64,000 nt of DNA from Gnetum montanum (taxonomy: Eukaryota > Streptophyta > Gnetopsida > Gnetales > Gnetaceae). The position numbers and the translations under genes are program-made. The notes under the pieces are model-generated. The model was not told the origin of the DNA, searched no databases, and worked only from the letters and a program-made list of their open reading frames with translations. The stretch is taken from positions 132,322-196,321 of the forward strand of contig MNCI01014752.1 in NCBI GenBank assembly GCA_015680685.1. Reading direction: 5' to 3'. The stretch's first letter is position 1; each line of letters begins with the position of its first letter. This document shows positions 43,260-58,200 of the stretch, in pieces.

Positions 43260-46200
43260 GTAAGTGGTGGCATTTAAGCATAGTTTAAAAGCACTTATAC
43301 GCAAATCAGTGAGAAACTTTTTAATGAGTCATGACAAAGAGTTATTTTTAATGTTGAAAGCATCACCTGTGAAGCAAGGAAGGCCTAGCCGTTTTAAATT
43401 TTGTTTCTACGTAGAAATTACGTTTCGAATTTGTCTGATGGAAATTTTGGTGAAAATTTCAAACTTAAATTAGCTTATAGGATACCGATGAGTCAAATTC
43501 TGGTGAAGTGGTGCTGACTGTTAGATACAGTTTTACTTGCCTAAGGATCTTATTTTGTGTTAATGAACCCGGGAAAAGAGCACTGTCAAGCGCTTTATTC
43601 GAATATTTATTTATCTGAAACTAAGCTGTAGATTCTATACAATTGCTCCGGTAGTTCATTGATGTGTATCTTTTGAACTATTCACTTACACTGAGTGTAA
43701 CAAAGTGCCCTGATATTGTCTGGCACCCCAAGGAATTCACTAAGATCCAATGGATCTAGGGTGGAAGACCTGGGGTACACACCTCAAGCAAGCAAGCAAC
43801 CCAAGAGTGAGTGCAAACAGCAACACAACTTCTTAATATGTGTATGGAAATGCACCTCAAGGAGGATAACTAACTCCAAACGAGGACCATGCAAACAAGT
43901 AGACAAGCAACCCTGTAGACAAAATCGGTGGAAGAGAAAGCAATGCATCTACAAGGGGTGGTGCCTCACCCCTAGATCCCTCACGGTCTAGTACAAGGTG
44001 TGGCTTGGCACTACACCAGAACTATCCAATCCTGGCTACCTACATATCTACAACTATTGTAGAATCAAGGCCATGTAGTTCTCCGCATGAGGGTAGTATG
44101 AAGAGAACTTAAAGAGAGTTGCAACAGAAGGGTGTCTTGCTGCTAACTTGGTACCGCCAAGCTGGAATGGGTTTTCTAACACTTGAGACTCACTCAAGGG
44201 TGCCTCAAAGTGTTCCATAGCCCCCGAACCATGGGGAGAGCCTAGGAGAACCACCACCCTGGGACATCTATCACAATCCTCCCCCGCACCAAGAAGCAAT
44301 GTCCTTGGAGCGAAGCCTAGGATGGCTTCGAGAGTACATTTCAAGTATGGGTTTGGAACTCCGTCAACTCCGGGGAATCCATCAACTCAACTGACACCAG
44401 GCTTGAAAGAAGGTACCAACCCCAACACCTGATATGTCTTTTCATCCAATGCTTTGCATGAAACACAAAAGGCACTTGGAGGAATCCCAAAGACTTCCCA
44501 ACTTTGTGACAAGTGGGAGTAGTCCAATCCAAAGGGCCACCGTCTCTAAGGCATCCCCTAGATTCGTCCCTTCTTAGGTCTAAAAACTTATCTTCTTACG
44601 TAGACCCATACCTATGCAAGAAGATAGCCCTTCTTCCACAAGTTTAGCTGAGTTCCTTTGTGAATGGCATCTTAGCACCCATTGATTTTCTTGATTATTT
44701 TTATTTTTATCATCAATTTTGAGGGTTCACCAGGCCACTACCCATGGTGATGGACTTGGGAACATAAAATCGAGAGGGAAAACATGCTCCAAAAGGGCCA
44801 TGTCTCCGCAAGCAACTCACGCTTGCTAGAACTCCATGTTCTGCTACTCGCATCCAAACCCATGGGGTCTTACCAGTTAATCATCTAAGCATAGAATTCG
44901 TGTGTCTGTACCATGCACATTTTTGTTTGTTTGTTTAGGTTGGTATGAAGGGAGTCAAGCATGTTCTCCCTTCAAAACAAGGTACAAGGGTAGATCTTTT
45001 GAGCTTGACCTTGCTGTTTGTAGACCACCAGCATCGCATTTCTTATTTCACCATCGAACACCATTTCATTACCACAACAAGAGAGAAGATCCAAAATTCG
45101 TTTGCAAAACTTCTCCAAGAGGCTATCATAACATACAAGTCCAAACTATCATCAACAACCTTTGCGATTGTCCAACATCAAGAATGCTTACTTGAATGTT
45201 AGAACAAGTGGAGGATATGTTGGGTAGCCAACCCTAGGACAATCCTCCATACACAAGTCTCATGTCAACTGCAAGCACATCATCGATTGCAACCATAATA
45301 TCCCGTTCATGGGGAAGGCTCAACCACACTTGCAACTTACAAGCTATCCTTCCCACTCCAAGATATGGGACATGCACCATTTTTTGAACACTTGGTCCAG
45401 GAAAGAATATAGAGTCACTTCTAAGGGCAGCCACAGTCATGAATTCTTCAAGGAACATCTAGGTTCCTAGAATTTGAATTTCCCTGTTGTGTCAGGAACA
45501 ACAACAACTCCTGATCAACACCTTTCATTGGATTTTTGAACCTAAAGAAGAGATCCTCTTTAGGAGGTTTCTTCCATAGGTAAGTACAGCAGCCAGCTAC
45601 ACCTTACCCATGATACACACCCAAGTAGTTCACATAGCCAACAAAATCGTAGCGTCCAACTTTTACCAGCTAAGGGAAGACATGGATTTACAAGTCTTAC
45701 CTAGATTCGATTCCACCTTAAGAAAAACTCGAGAAGTGAAAGAGCTCATCCCTTAAAAATTTTATCAAGAGGGATTTCTATTTCATCCTAGGAGATATGG
45801 GTTTTTATTTCATACATCCCAGTCAAGCCCATTACAACAATTGTGGTGCATAAGGTTGCACCACTGCCTGTTACCATTCAGCCCAAACAACAAATGCAAG
45901 TCAACAAAAACATTTTGCCCATAGGAGGACTAGGTCCTCAAGATAGTTTTACAAAGAATGGGCTTCACCAACATCAACTACAAACTCAAAACAATACAAA
46001 ATTCATCCTCAAAGGGTTTACAATAAGGGTGGTCTACCAGAGAACCCCAACAAGGAAGTCCCTTTGAAGCCCCAAAAGCTAAGAGAGAGTACATAAGATC
46101 ATGCCTTGCTTACAAGAAAGAAGATATATATATATTTAGGCTACATCAACAACACAGCCTCAGAAAGGAGGTTCCATGAATTTCACTAGGGTAACAACAT

Positions 46201-49200
46201 TCTGTCTCTGAAAACAAGCCCCAAGAGTTTACGAAAATGGGACCACTGCTAGGAACAAGTCCCAAACATCAATTGCTTTTAGATCCCAACTAGGAAACAA
46301 TTGTCTCAATACCACCTGCATTGTTCTTTTGGAACTGAAGAGGGCATCCATCGGAATGGAGAATGACCCCCTCATAGGATTAGAGAATCAGCAAGTAATA
46401 TAGTGCTCAGCCCTGCTGTCCCACCAGAGAGGTTAGGACACTAACATGAATTTACAATACATTAGAGAAATGAGACAATACATTAAGGAGAGACAGTGTG
46501 ATACATCAGTGTACACAAGGAATAGAGTACATAGAGGAGATTCAGCAAGACACCAAAGCCTACTAGGCATAATGAGTCCCAAGTCATGAAATCACACCAT
46601 AGTCCACGAAAGCACCAATAAGTCCCAAGCCATGAGAGTGCATCATAGCCCTCAGAAGCACCAAAAGCAACTAGGCATGAGAGCACACCATCATCCATGA
46701 AGCACCAGAAGCCCCCAATCATGAGAGCATAGGCTCAAGTGTTTTTGAGCACATTCAAGCCCACCAAGCAAGGCCACCAAGAGAAGTCACAATTTCTGTA
46801 ACTATAACATCATTTATTCAAGGATGGACAACCATCCCAACGTTTGCAAATCTGCTTCACAATCACATCCAGCATGGAAGAGGGAGTCTAGGTGCCAATA
46901 CCCAAAACTCAACTCTACTCCACAACTAGACATTGCAGCATCACCTTGATTTGAATTTTAGTCTGCCATTGCAATTCACATGGCCATCGTGAACCACTCG
47001 CTATCAAGATCAAGCACATTGAACCAATTTGTTTGTATTTTGGGCTACATACCACCATTGATCATCTGTGGATAAGATTTCTGCTAGTCCAGGAACCCAA
47101 GAGGAAGTGTTCACAAGACTTTTCCTGTCTCAAGAGTGTTCACCGAAGGACACACCATCAAGGCATGCCAATATCACCAAGAACACAAGGCATCAATTCA
47201 AGAGCACCTTGGGCAAGGACATGCCCTGGCCTGCTCGTTACAACACCATATCGCAACCAAAGAATTTTCCATGAGGTTTTTAGAAGAATTACACATCAAG
47301 GCACAAAGGTTGTTTACAACATATAGAGAAGGTGCTTCAAAAACGAGCACTAGGAAGACACCATACATCAAGCTTGGCCTTGTCACAGGGTGTGGCATAG
47401 GCCTACAACAAGGAGACAACTGATCCACATAGGGCAATAACATCTACCACTTTTGTGTGCATAAACTGTCAAAACTGAGGATATCACAAGGTTACATTTC
47501 ACACACTCGAGGATAGGAATACATTTAGTGAGAACATACATGGTATTTGGGAATGCTACCCAGGCCTAGAAGGCTATAGGAGGAACTACCCAAGCCCATT
47601 CTAAGCTGAAAGGTTTAGGCCACCAGGAGCACACCAAGGTTGCACCATGCTATTTTGAGAAAAACCTGTCTCTGTCGTGGAATGAAAACGATCATTTGTC
47701 ACACTGAATCCACTGCACAACTATCTCTACATGTACACGAACAACCATCGCATTGAACTCATTGCATGACTTCCATTGAATGAAAACGATTGGGACACGA
47801 GTGCAAAGATCGAATAACGGAATACGCCAACTGAGTATTCACCACCTGCCACAGTGGGACCTCGAGGCATTGGCCACTCCTGGGCCATTAGTATTTGACA
47901 TGGCCAAGGATACCATTTCTGCTAACCTAATATCTATAGGGTCTAGGACGGATCACCCAGCATAGAGAGGTAAACAAATCATGATGTACTTGCTGATTCA
48001 TTACAACCAAGGTACTGATAAATCCACAACCCAATGTTGGGGTTCTGAGACCAAATAATCAATTCATGAAGGCCTCAAGAGTACACATCTTCCCCATATA
48101 CATATTACTTATAGAATCAATTGAGGTCACCATTGGCCGCATCTTTGTACCTATGCTGCCTACAAAGATTGAGACAATAGCTCAGAAATAGAGAAGTTAG
48201 CAAGAACATGATTAGCACATCAACCTCATATACAACCATCAAGCATGATCATATAACAGAGTAATATCACTCTTGCAACATCATAAAGAGCAAGACCTCA
48301 ACAACATGCATAGAGATCAATCATGCAAAACATTGATGGGTCAATTAGATACACTCAAACAAATGAATTCATCATGAGGCACACCCAGAGAGAGCTAGGA
48401 CACTCTCAGAATTTCAAGATTCATATACAACAAACATTCCCAGCCATTGACATTGGTTCCAAACAGGATCAAAATCTCAACACAATCATAAGAGGCATGG
48501 GCAATAGAGAATCATTATCTCAACTCAAAAATAGGTGGAAGACCAAGGTTTAGCCAACAACAGGTCTCCATAAAACTAATTTTTGCTACGACAAGCAACA
48601 TCAAGGAGGATGCGGCCACAAGAAAGACTCTCATCAAAAGAGGTGTGGTCTCAACAAGAACCAACAATAGGATGACTCACACTAGAAGTCTTCGAATCGA
48701 AGTTCCCAAAGAAATGTCACCAATCAAAAGAGTGATGCCACAAACCCAAGGGCAACACAACTAGCTCAAACAAGGGACCACAGCTCACGAAAGGTCAACA
48801 ACAAGGGCAATCATGCCTCAAGCATAAGAGGTTGTCAAAACAAGACAACAAACATTTGGCTTTGGGATGGCACAAACAACCTCAAAATGTATCCTCAACA
48901 ATCCCAACAACAAGTCATCATACCACGTAGAACACAAAGCCTTGCGTTACAAACAATAGACACGACGAAGGTAACACACATGCAGAATTTGAAAACGCAA
49001 CCAAGAAGACACGCATACACAAATAGACAAATATACAATTGCAAGCACGAACGTATGAAGTCTACTGGCAATGGTCTTAATCCACTCAGAACAAGGCTCA
49101 CCAAAAGCACATGTTCGAAGGCCCTCCATCTTGAGGTACTTAGGAACCAACATGTTCCAATTTGTAATTCCCATACTCACTATATCTAGGGTGAGTGGGA

Positions 49201-52200
49201 GTGCAAGGATATCGCATCCTGCACAATTCAATCAATGCCATCTCGATACATGTCATCTGGGTGGAAATCGAAGCGGAGCCTAGGTCCGATGAATCATTGG
49301 AGACTAGAGATGAGAGATCCTTGAGCAACAATAATTTATGAGTTGCCAATAGAACTGTACTCTGCCATATCAAATACAATCACAACTGGTCCAACCACAA
49401 GCAAACAAGTGGAGAACAATACCACAACACAATCGTATACATCCTCTCAAGGAGAGCAACATACATCAGTTGCCCACAACGTAACATTAGTCCCCTCATG
49501 AAGAACATAAAAACATTACCATAAGGAAACTCTTCAGAGAATACATAAGGATATGATCCTACATCACGTAGGTATCAATTGGAAGGGACCATTAATAGAA
49601 CAACCTCAATGGAGTAACACAACCAAAGAGCACATGCATATCACAACACGATTTCAAAAACGCTCTAATACCATTTGTAACAACGTTGCCCTGACATTGT
49701 TCGGCACCCCAAGGAATTCACTAAGATCCAATGGATCCGGGGCGGAAGACTTGGGGAATATGCCTTAAGCAAGCAAGCAACCCAAGAGTGAGTGCAAGTA
49801 GCAACACAGCTTCTTAATATGTGTATGGAAATGCACCTCAAGAAGGATAACTAACTTCAAACAAGGACCATGCAAACAAGCAGACAAGCAACCCTGTAGA
49901 GAACATCAGTGGAAGAGGAAACGATGCATCTACAAGGGGTGATGCCTCACCCCCAAATCCCTCACAATTTGGTACAAGGTGTGGCTTGGCACCGCATTAG
50001 CACTATCTAATCTTGGCTACCTACATATCTATGAACACCATAGAATCAGGACCATGTAGTTCTCCACGTGAGGGTAATATGAAGAGAACTTAGAGAGAGT
50101 TGCAACAAGAGGGTGTCCTGCTGCTGACTTGGTATCACCAAGCTGGGATGGGTTTTCTAACACTCAAGAGTCACTCAAGGGCACCTCAAAGTGTTCCATA
50201 GCCCTCAAACCATGTGGAGATCCCACGAGAACCACCACCCTGGGACATCTCTCACACTGAGCATCACTTTAGTTTTCTAGATTGATATGGGCTACTATAC
50301 AATATACCTCAAAGTTGAAGGGTGAGAAACAGGAGCAGCATTTTTATGACATTAACATACACTCAATTAGCGTACAATGTACATCTAACAAGGTCATCAC
50401 TCGGAGGTTCATGCTCATTAGGCAAAGTGATCCTGAGAGGGTCAGTAGAGGAGCAAAAACTTAACCTCTATTGTAGTAAGCACAAACCCAAGCCTTATGA
50501 CTTGGGAATTGAAAACTGCATAGCTTTTGCTCAATTTGCATCACCTTTATTTGTATGTTGCATAAGTGTTCATTGATACATGGCTTTTGTGAAGCTGAAA
50601 TTGAACATTTTATTAAGTCTGGAAACCAAAAAATATTTATTAAACAGATAATACATTCATTTCATGGAAAATAAATACAGATTTAACAAAGTAGCTAAGC
50701 ACCAATGGATGCAACAAAAATAGATCATACAAACTTTTTGTTGTAATATTATACTTTTGTCATAGATGTTTTGTTAAAGGACAATTAAGAAAAACATGTT
50801 ATTCATCCTCAAGAGCTCCTAACTCACATAACTTGCATATGTGCTTAAAGCTTGTTGTTTAAGTTGCAAGATTTGACTAGGATTTTTGTTGTAAGATAAG
50901 AAACTTTTGAATCCAATTGATACCATGTTTAATATGGTCCGAATACATTTTTTTTCTTGCTTTATACAGTTGACCATAACTTTCCTAGCACTTCTTGCTT
51001 AAGTAACTTGCATATGTGATTAGGATTACTTTGTGTATGTGCTTAGGATTACTTTGAACCACCTCCAATGAGATATTTCGTCTTTAGCTATTGTTTTTTT
51101 TTTTTGGAAATACCATTTTTGTTCTTTTATGTTTTAATAACTGCTTTAAAAAATTTGGTTTGCTAAGTTTTTGCCAGATCTTAAATATAGCTAATGAATT
51201 GATAGATAGCTTCAGCTTCTAAGGGGAGTAATTCAGATTTCAAAAATAACATAGAATAAAGTATTTGGGCTTCATGTTTAATTCATCTAATAAAAATATT
51301 TTTTGCACTCTTTCAATTTCTTGCCATTCTTTTCACTAAGGCTTAGCCCCCTAACAACATACCCATACAACACTATAGGATAAATCATTACCATTATCAT
51401 CATCTTAGCTTTGTCCCAACAAAACCGGGTTGGTTACTTTAAGATAAATATTAACCTTAAAAATTTGTCTTTTAACCTTTCAAGCTGATAATCTTTTTGT
51501 TTTACATTTGGTTTTAATTGCATATAAAGTCTTAAATTCTCTTGTGATTCTCTCCATGACACATTTATTCCAACTGTAGTTACTCACAAGGGGGTAGGTT
51601 CATCAACCAAATTCTAGCCAAAACCCAATAATTCAACAATTTTAAAACATTCACAACTATCCATGGGCCTAAGTATACTCTCACTTTTTGCCAGCGGTAC
51701 GATCCTTGGCCCTTGTTGGCAATTTTTTGCCAAAAATGCCCCAAATCATTATGGGTGTTTCTAAATCATTACAAAAACAACTCTCATCCAAGTTATCTAG
51801 GTGTGAAAGTGAAGAGGACAGGTGGAGAGATCTAAAAGAAAGTAATGGGGGTCCTTTCTGTTTGTTGGGGGTGCACGCCCCCCCCCCCCCCCCCCCCCCC
51901 CCGGTTGTTGGTTTTTGAGTTTTGAGTTTAGGAGGGGTGCCGAGGCTCCCTCCCCCCCCCTTTTTTCCAGTGGGCCATCCCTGATGACCCTTAAACTGTA
52001 TACTTGTGTACTATATTTCTCGGTAATACAATCCCGAACATTCTCTCTCTCTCTCTCAAAAAAAAAAAAAACAATCTAAGTTTACAACAACAATCTTGAT
52101 AATTTCATACAAGCATTGTGAAGGTGGTTAGGCAAGCAAGAAGAGAGGAGTTTGAGAAAATCAGCCCTTGTTGGCCATTATCAAACATAATAGAGATGGA

Positions 52201-55200
52201 TCATTTTGCCTCCTTGCTTAGATATCTTACTTACTAGGACGAATTATCAGAATATTGGATTGCTATGCAGCATTTGTTTTCTTTTTCCTTGCTATCTCTT
52301 GTAGCAGCTACAGTCTTCTCTCCCTTCCCAACCACACTCTCTGTTGCTGTATCCCTTTTTTTTTGTCCTGCTCAGCTATTTTTGTCTTGTGTGTTTTTTT
52401 TATCTGCTTCTCTCCCCTATTTGTAGGTGGAATAAGGGATAATAGATGGTTCCTTGTAACTGACTTCTTGGGAATTGTTTGTTTTCTTTTCTTTCTTTTT
52501 AAAGTTCTTTCTCTTTTTTTTTTCAACAATGAGTCATGAGTTTAATTCTTTTCATGATCACTATAAAAAAATCAATAAAATATGGATATTTGCATGTTAC
52601 AGGTTTAATTTCTAAATCAACAATTTTTGATATTTTAGAATATAGATTTTGCTAGATCTCAGGTTCAATTCCTTTTGATAATTACAAAATAGTCTAGCAT
52701 AATATCTATCTCTTTATCATTTAGAATTGTCATAAGATGCAAAGAAAAAGTTTTCAAAATAGATTTATGATAAGGGAAGTTCAAGATACATAATCAAATA
52801 AGGCACCTTTTTTCTTAGGTCATCAGCGATGTAAATTTTCCCATCATCTTATGAGCCTTGAAAAGTCATCATGTGACCTTTCTACAGTCATAGAGAGGGT
52901 ACTTATGCCTACTATTTTAAACTAAAAAAACCAATGCATCACATTTAGATAAAATAAAAAAATTATAGAAAGCTATGGTATTTGTACACAATATCCTTGA
53001 TTCATGGGTTAGGTTCCTCCAACTTGATGCATAGGTCAAGTTCCTATGTATGAGCATTCTTTTGCATCTTAACATACCTATTTTAGCTCTTGAGGCACAC
53101 CTTAGAGTATTGTCCTCTGTTTTTCTTTTGTTTCTTAGCATCTATGTTGAAATAAAATAAAAAATATTTTATTTACCCATATATTTATTATTATTATTAT
53201 TATTTTAAAACATTCCTAGTATATATTTTAAAGCATATTTCTTATGCATAATGTGTTTAAACATTCAATGATAATACATATAAAAATCCAGTCAACAAAT
53301 TTATTACTATTTTAGCCATTTCCACCATAGTCCAAACAAAGCACACACACAAGTTGTCAACAAAACATGCACACAAACACACAGAAAGACTATTACAATT
53401 GTTAACACAAAAACTCAAGGAAAAGTGGTTCATTACATGATTTATTTTTAGTGAGAGGCAAACCAGTTGAATCTGGAACTTTTCCTTTAAGATTGCATGC
53501 CATACCATAGATAATGTGGAGCAAATGGGAAATTTGAATGTTATTCAAAATTGAGTAGGGGAAGTAGAAGAAAGTTAATGGCATTTCGAATTGGAGGGAG
53601 CAAGAACACACACATTCCTGCGCTTTCCACTCTTTGCAGAACATTTTCATCTTACCATCCAAATTTAATTGTATCAAAATTTTCATTGCATTCAAAATTC
53701 ATTATAACGAAAAATGGAGATTATTATTAAGCAAGTTGGTTCTATCCAAAGAAAGTTCATGTAAATAAGAGGAGACAAATTTAGAGCTGAGTTTGCCATG
53801 TGAATATAGTATTGAATGGTAAAGTTACTGAAGTGTACACAACAGTTTTTATTACCAGAAAGTTTGAGAGCAAGGTTATTTGCCAATTATCAGGTCTATG
53901 ACCAAAAGGTTCTGATTTTCTTGGTGCTTAAGATAATTTGTGATTCTTTATTATTATGTTCTACAATAACCAATATATATTTAATAGGCTTTTAGTCTCT
54001 TACAAGATGTTTGTTACTTTGCTAACATTTTAATTCTGTTGTACTTGGAATAAATTTTGAGATTCTAGTCATTCATCTACTTTCTAAAGTGTAGCAATGG
54101 ATTTTATTTTGGCAGATTTTTGTATGTATTGTGTTGGCACTTTGGAAGCGAAGCAGCAAGTCTTGAACAATCAAAAGACTTTGGATGGTTCTTCAAGGTT
54201 TTAATACTTGTATTTAGTTTCTATTTTGTTTTTATTCTTAGCCTTTACATAATTTTATTGGTTATTCTAACTTGAGAACAAAACAAGTTCAATGACTTTG
54301 ACTTTTAACGTTTATCCAGAAATGCATGTGCTTCTTTTAGGAAGATGATGTCATGTTGAATAAAGTAGGGTATGATTTTAAGTCTTGTTTAAAAGAGATT
54401 AAAAATTAGACATGTGGGTCTCGCAGTAGTAAAGAATGTTTTCAAATTAATATAAATTTGTAGAAAGCCAATGAAAGACAGCTTAGTTGAGTTATCTCAT
54501 TGTCTGACAAGTGTTAAGCAAGCAAAAGATTGCAGGCTTGAGTCATGCTAAGTTCTATGAAAGTATCATGTTGGTTATATGGTGAAAAAGTTTTGGGTTC
54601 TGACACCACTTCCCTGGCTGACAATACAATACAATTATTAATTGGAGACAAAAAGTATAAATATATCCTGCTTTATTTTGAGAAATCCTTGATACTGATT
54701 CATTCGGGCAGTTATGGTCACTGATAGGTTTTTGGAAAAGAACGGTTATCTTTATATTATAGGATAGTAAAATATTTCGTGGCATATTACAGAGACGGTT
54801 CATTCTCTGAGCATGGCATTTTCAAGTGCTATGCTATGTGAATTGACAAGGATGTATTAAATCTCCCAGTATGAAAATTACATGTGAAAAAATGCTCCCA
54901 TAATAGCATAATACTTAGAAATTTAAAAAAACCATATAAAAGTGGGAAAATGTTTCAAGTGATCTTTACTAACCATTGTTTTTAACTGGACAATACGATA
55001 CACCTATTAATTGAAGACAAAAAGCAGAAATATATCATACATTATTTTGATAAATCTTTACTTTGTGAAATTTCAATTGAATGAAAAAGAAAAAAAAAAA
55101 CCAATTCTTCCAAGTAGTTATGTTCACAGAAATAGGTTGTTTGAAAGAAACAGCCATCTTTATGTTATGGTCCTGTAAAATATTTGATGACATATTGTGG

Positions 55201-58200
55201 AGATGGTTCATTCACTGATCATGGCATTTCAAGTTCTATGCTTTGTCAATTGGCAAGGATGTATTAGATATCCTAATATGAAAATTGCATGCAAGAAGAA
55301 TGCTCATATAATAGTATAATACTTGGAAATTTAGCTTGCATCATGATTTGTAAGTTGAGCTAAGAGATGTTTTGTCTCATAATTATCCAAGTGATTAAAT
55401 GATTCACCGTGTATCTGAAACTTACGCTACATTTGCTTAATTATAGCAACTTCCTTGATAAAAATCAAATTTTTATAACTCTTATAGCAAAAAGTAAACT
55501 GACATTATACATGGTATTATGTGAATCTTTAACTTTAAGTTTGATGAGACAACTAATGGGTATGGTTTGGTGTAATCTTAATGTTATTTATGCTAAAACT
55601 ACATGATTAGTAGCATAGAGTTGCAAAATGTCGGTTGCATCACACCTTGATTGCCATCTAATAGTTTTTGCATGTTCTGTTAAATTTAAATTTTGAATTG
55701 AATTTTGTTCTGGAAAAAAATTTTCGTTGTTTTTCATCTTGCTAATAATCTTGTAGAAACTAACTTCAAATTTTTTTTCATTTTTTCAAAAGTACAATGC
55801 ATGGTCTTGGAGTCTTGGTTTTAAGTATCTGAACCAGTCCTCTCTATGTTGCAGTATTTGACATTCTATGGCTTCAACCTTCAAATAATATCATTGTTCA
55901 TCAGCATTCTTTCAGAAATATTCCCCAAGGTGAAATTTTTTTCTCAGTTTCATACATTTCGTGTTCCATAGGCATCACATATTGCTGTTTAAGAAAAGTT
56001 CTCACCTCAATTTTAAGTCTCTGCTATCAATGTATCACAATTATTTAACGAAAAATTATATAAAACTGAAATTTGCTTATTTTATCCACTAATGCAAAGT
56101 TTTTATTAACTGTAAGCCAAAAAAGTAATGTAAAAATTAGATACTGTTCATAATAATCATATCAAATAGTCCATCTTATAAGTTAGCGAAATCAATACAC
56201 TTTTAGGATAAAATGTGACGTCCCTTCACAAAAACTACTTATAGATGTTAACCCAGAAAAAAATAAATATAAGAAAATAATATAGCTCAGGATTATAGGG
56301 GAGTTTGTTAGAGGGCTGAAAAGAGAGAAAAAAAGTCAAAGCTATTTTTCGTTTGTTTGTTTGTTGAATGGGGATACTGCAGAGCATCAACAACGCAATG
56401 TGGTGATGCTTTAGGAGTGAAATAGATGGCAGATTAAAAATGGAACATCAATGAGAATTGAAACATGTATTCCAAAGTGCACATTTTATTTAAACTGTTG
56501 TAAGAGAAATATGTTTGTGATAGAGGACTGAAAAATGCTGACTTGACTTTCGAAGAATCATTTCTCATACAGTTTGTTTAGTGAGCATATGTACCGTTGG
56601 ACAAGATGAACATAGACAGATTTGTTACCATGCCTTTAAGGCCAGTTAGACACATTTCATATTGCACTAATAAATCCATATTGTTACTGGTGACTGGATT
56701 CAATGGAGTATGCTGTATGATTTATTAGTAATTTTATTTATGGTCCTTTTTCCATTTTCGTTTACAGAAATTCCTCTAATGGTTATCTATATTGTTTGGT
56801 AAACCACAGGAAGGTTTGTTTCATAATGCTTTGTGATTTTTTTCTGTAGACAGATATTTACTGTGGATGCTTAAGTAAAAGAGCATGTGTCTTTATATTC
56901 CTTATTTGATTTATTCATTTTTCAGGTTGGGAGGCTAGATAATTTGGCTGATGTTCTCTCCTGTATAAGTTTTTCTCTAGCAAATGTTATCACAGTCATG
57001 TTTTGGTCTCTCCTCACTATCATAAATGGTCCAGTAGATCAGCATGTGCGAGATGGAGTGGACATGTATGTTAGACTTCTGCTTCAGTTAATATTCCTTT
57101 AGGTGTTTTATTGAAGTACTTGAAGCTTACTGGAATGGTTTGCATACACAAATTTGACTGTCAATGAAAAGCCTAAAAGCAATATTCAGTTACTTGACTG
57201 TTATTGTGACTTATAAAGTACTAAATAAAACTTAGTATTATAGGCACTTAATGCAAACTAATATAGCACGACCTTGTCAAAACTCACAAGTAGGGTGTCA
57301 CATATCATTTAGGATGCTAAATCAACATATCATTAGCTATTATATAACATGCATATCATCTTCATTTAAAGTGTTGATACACACATATACTTGTTAACTG
57401 TATTGGTAAGTATTAATGATTGAGGACTGGCCTTAACAGATATCTGGAAACTTTTTAGTTGAAAACTAAGACAACATTGTTCAAAGGTTCAGCTTCTATA
57501 AGACAGCAGAGAGAAGCATCAGTAGAAGCCTCTATATTTTTGTGAAGAGTGCCTTAATTCTAGTACCAGGGAAGGCCTTAATACGAAGATAACCAACTTA
57601 ATTAGTAGAGCATGAACTCATCATTTGGGAGCTGCAATAGGCAGATAGCTTAAAATTCCTTATAAAGAATGAATATGCCAACTGTGTAATCAAAACAACA
57701 TTGAAGTTAAACACCATGTTTTCTTACAATGTCCTGCATATGATCAGATTAAACATAAAAGGTACCTTATAGTTAACAATTTGGTTGATTTATTTCAAAT
57801 CTCAACACATAACACTTGACAATTTTTTCAATGATGTTTTCAAAACTCATAGTATGTACAGTTCCATTGTCTAATAGATTCATAGGCCTCCAGACATGAT
57901 AAAAAATTTCAGTTCCATAAATATAGATTATTTAGATTAGACCTTTAAAATATATGTTTAGGACTATGGTGTCAGGTACACAGCCTGTTATAGTAAATCA
58001 TTGCTGGTTTGTATAAATCGTTGATATAACCTTACCATGAAAATCATTTATAGGTCATTTTTGGCTCTATCTTTTTTGTATTCTCATATTTTGCTTTTAT
58101 ATAATTATATAAGCATTGAGTTAGATATAAGTGATCACTGATAAAGAAATCAATGAGAAATGCAGGTTTCCAGTCCCTCCACTTTGGATTTCACTCTCTA

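Larger units (their letters stand above)
43696..50256 (-). mobile_element. Element G: complete LTR retrotransposon derivative without coding capacity (LARD-like)
   Basis: LTRs 43696-44275 and 49676-50256 (580 and 581 bp, TG...CA) are flanked by the exact target duplication CTGAG (43691-43695, 50257-50261). Next to the right LTR the minus strand reads TGGTATTAGAGC, close to the tRNA-iMet primer site. Next to the left LTR it has the purine tract GGTGCGGGGGAGGAT. So the element is on the minus strand, antisense to the host gene. In the 5.4-kb interior I find no gag, protease, RT, RNase H or integrase motif in six frames. This fits a large retrotransposon derivative mobilised in trans. By eye about one base in ten differs between the LTRs, mostly transitions. 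Confidence 0.9.
43260..54115 (+). other. Intron 1 of AIG1-like gene, 10.9 kb
   Basis: Donor GTAAGT at 43260, acceptor TTTTGGCAG at 54115. It contains LTR element G, the CCCCC/poly-A retroposon-like segment and a LINE tail. The rest (43260-43690 and 50262-54115) shows no genes. Confidence 0.78.

Noticed and set aside
44902-45202. Overlapping plus-strand ORFs inside element G as genes
   Set aside because: Two different phases cover the same bases, neither with a known motif, on the strand opposite to the element.
52255-52539. 94-codon F/L/S-rich ORF in intron 1 as a membrane protein
   Set aside because: Produced by TTTTC/TCTTT-rich sequence; no family resemblance and no splice context.
54594-54612. 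Possible primer-binding site (minus TGGTGTCAGAAC) of another LTR element
   Set aside because: Two mismatches to the tRNA-iMet site, no LTR edges, no target duplication and no element body next to it.
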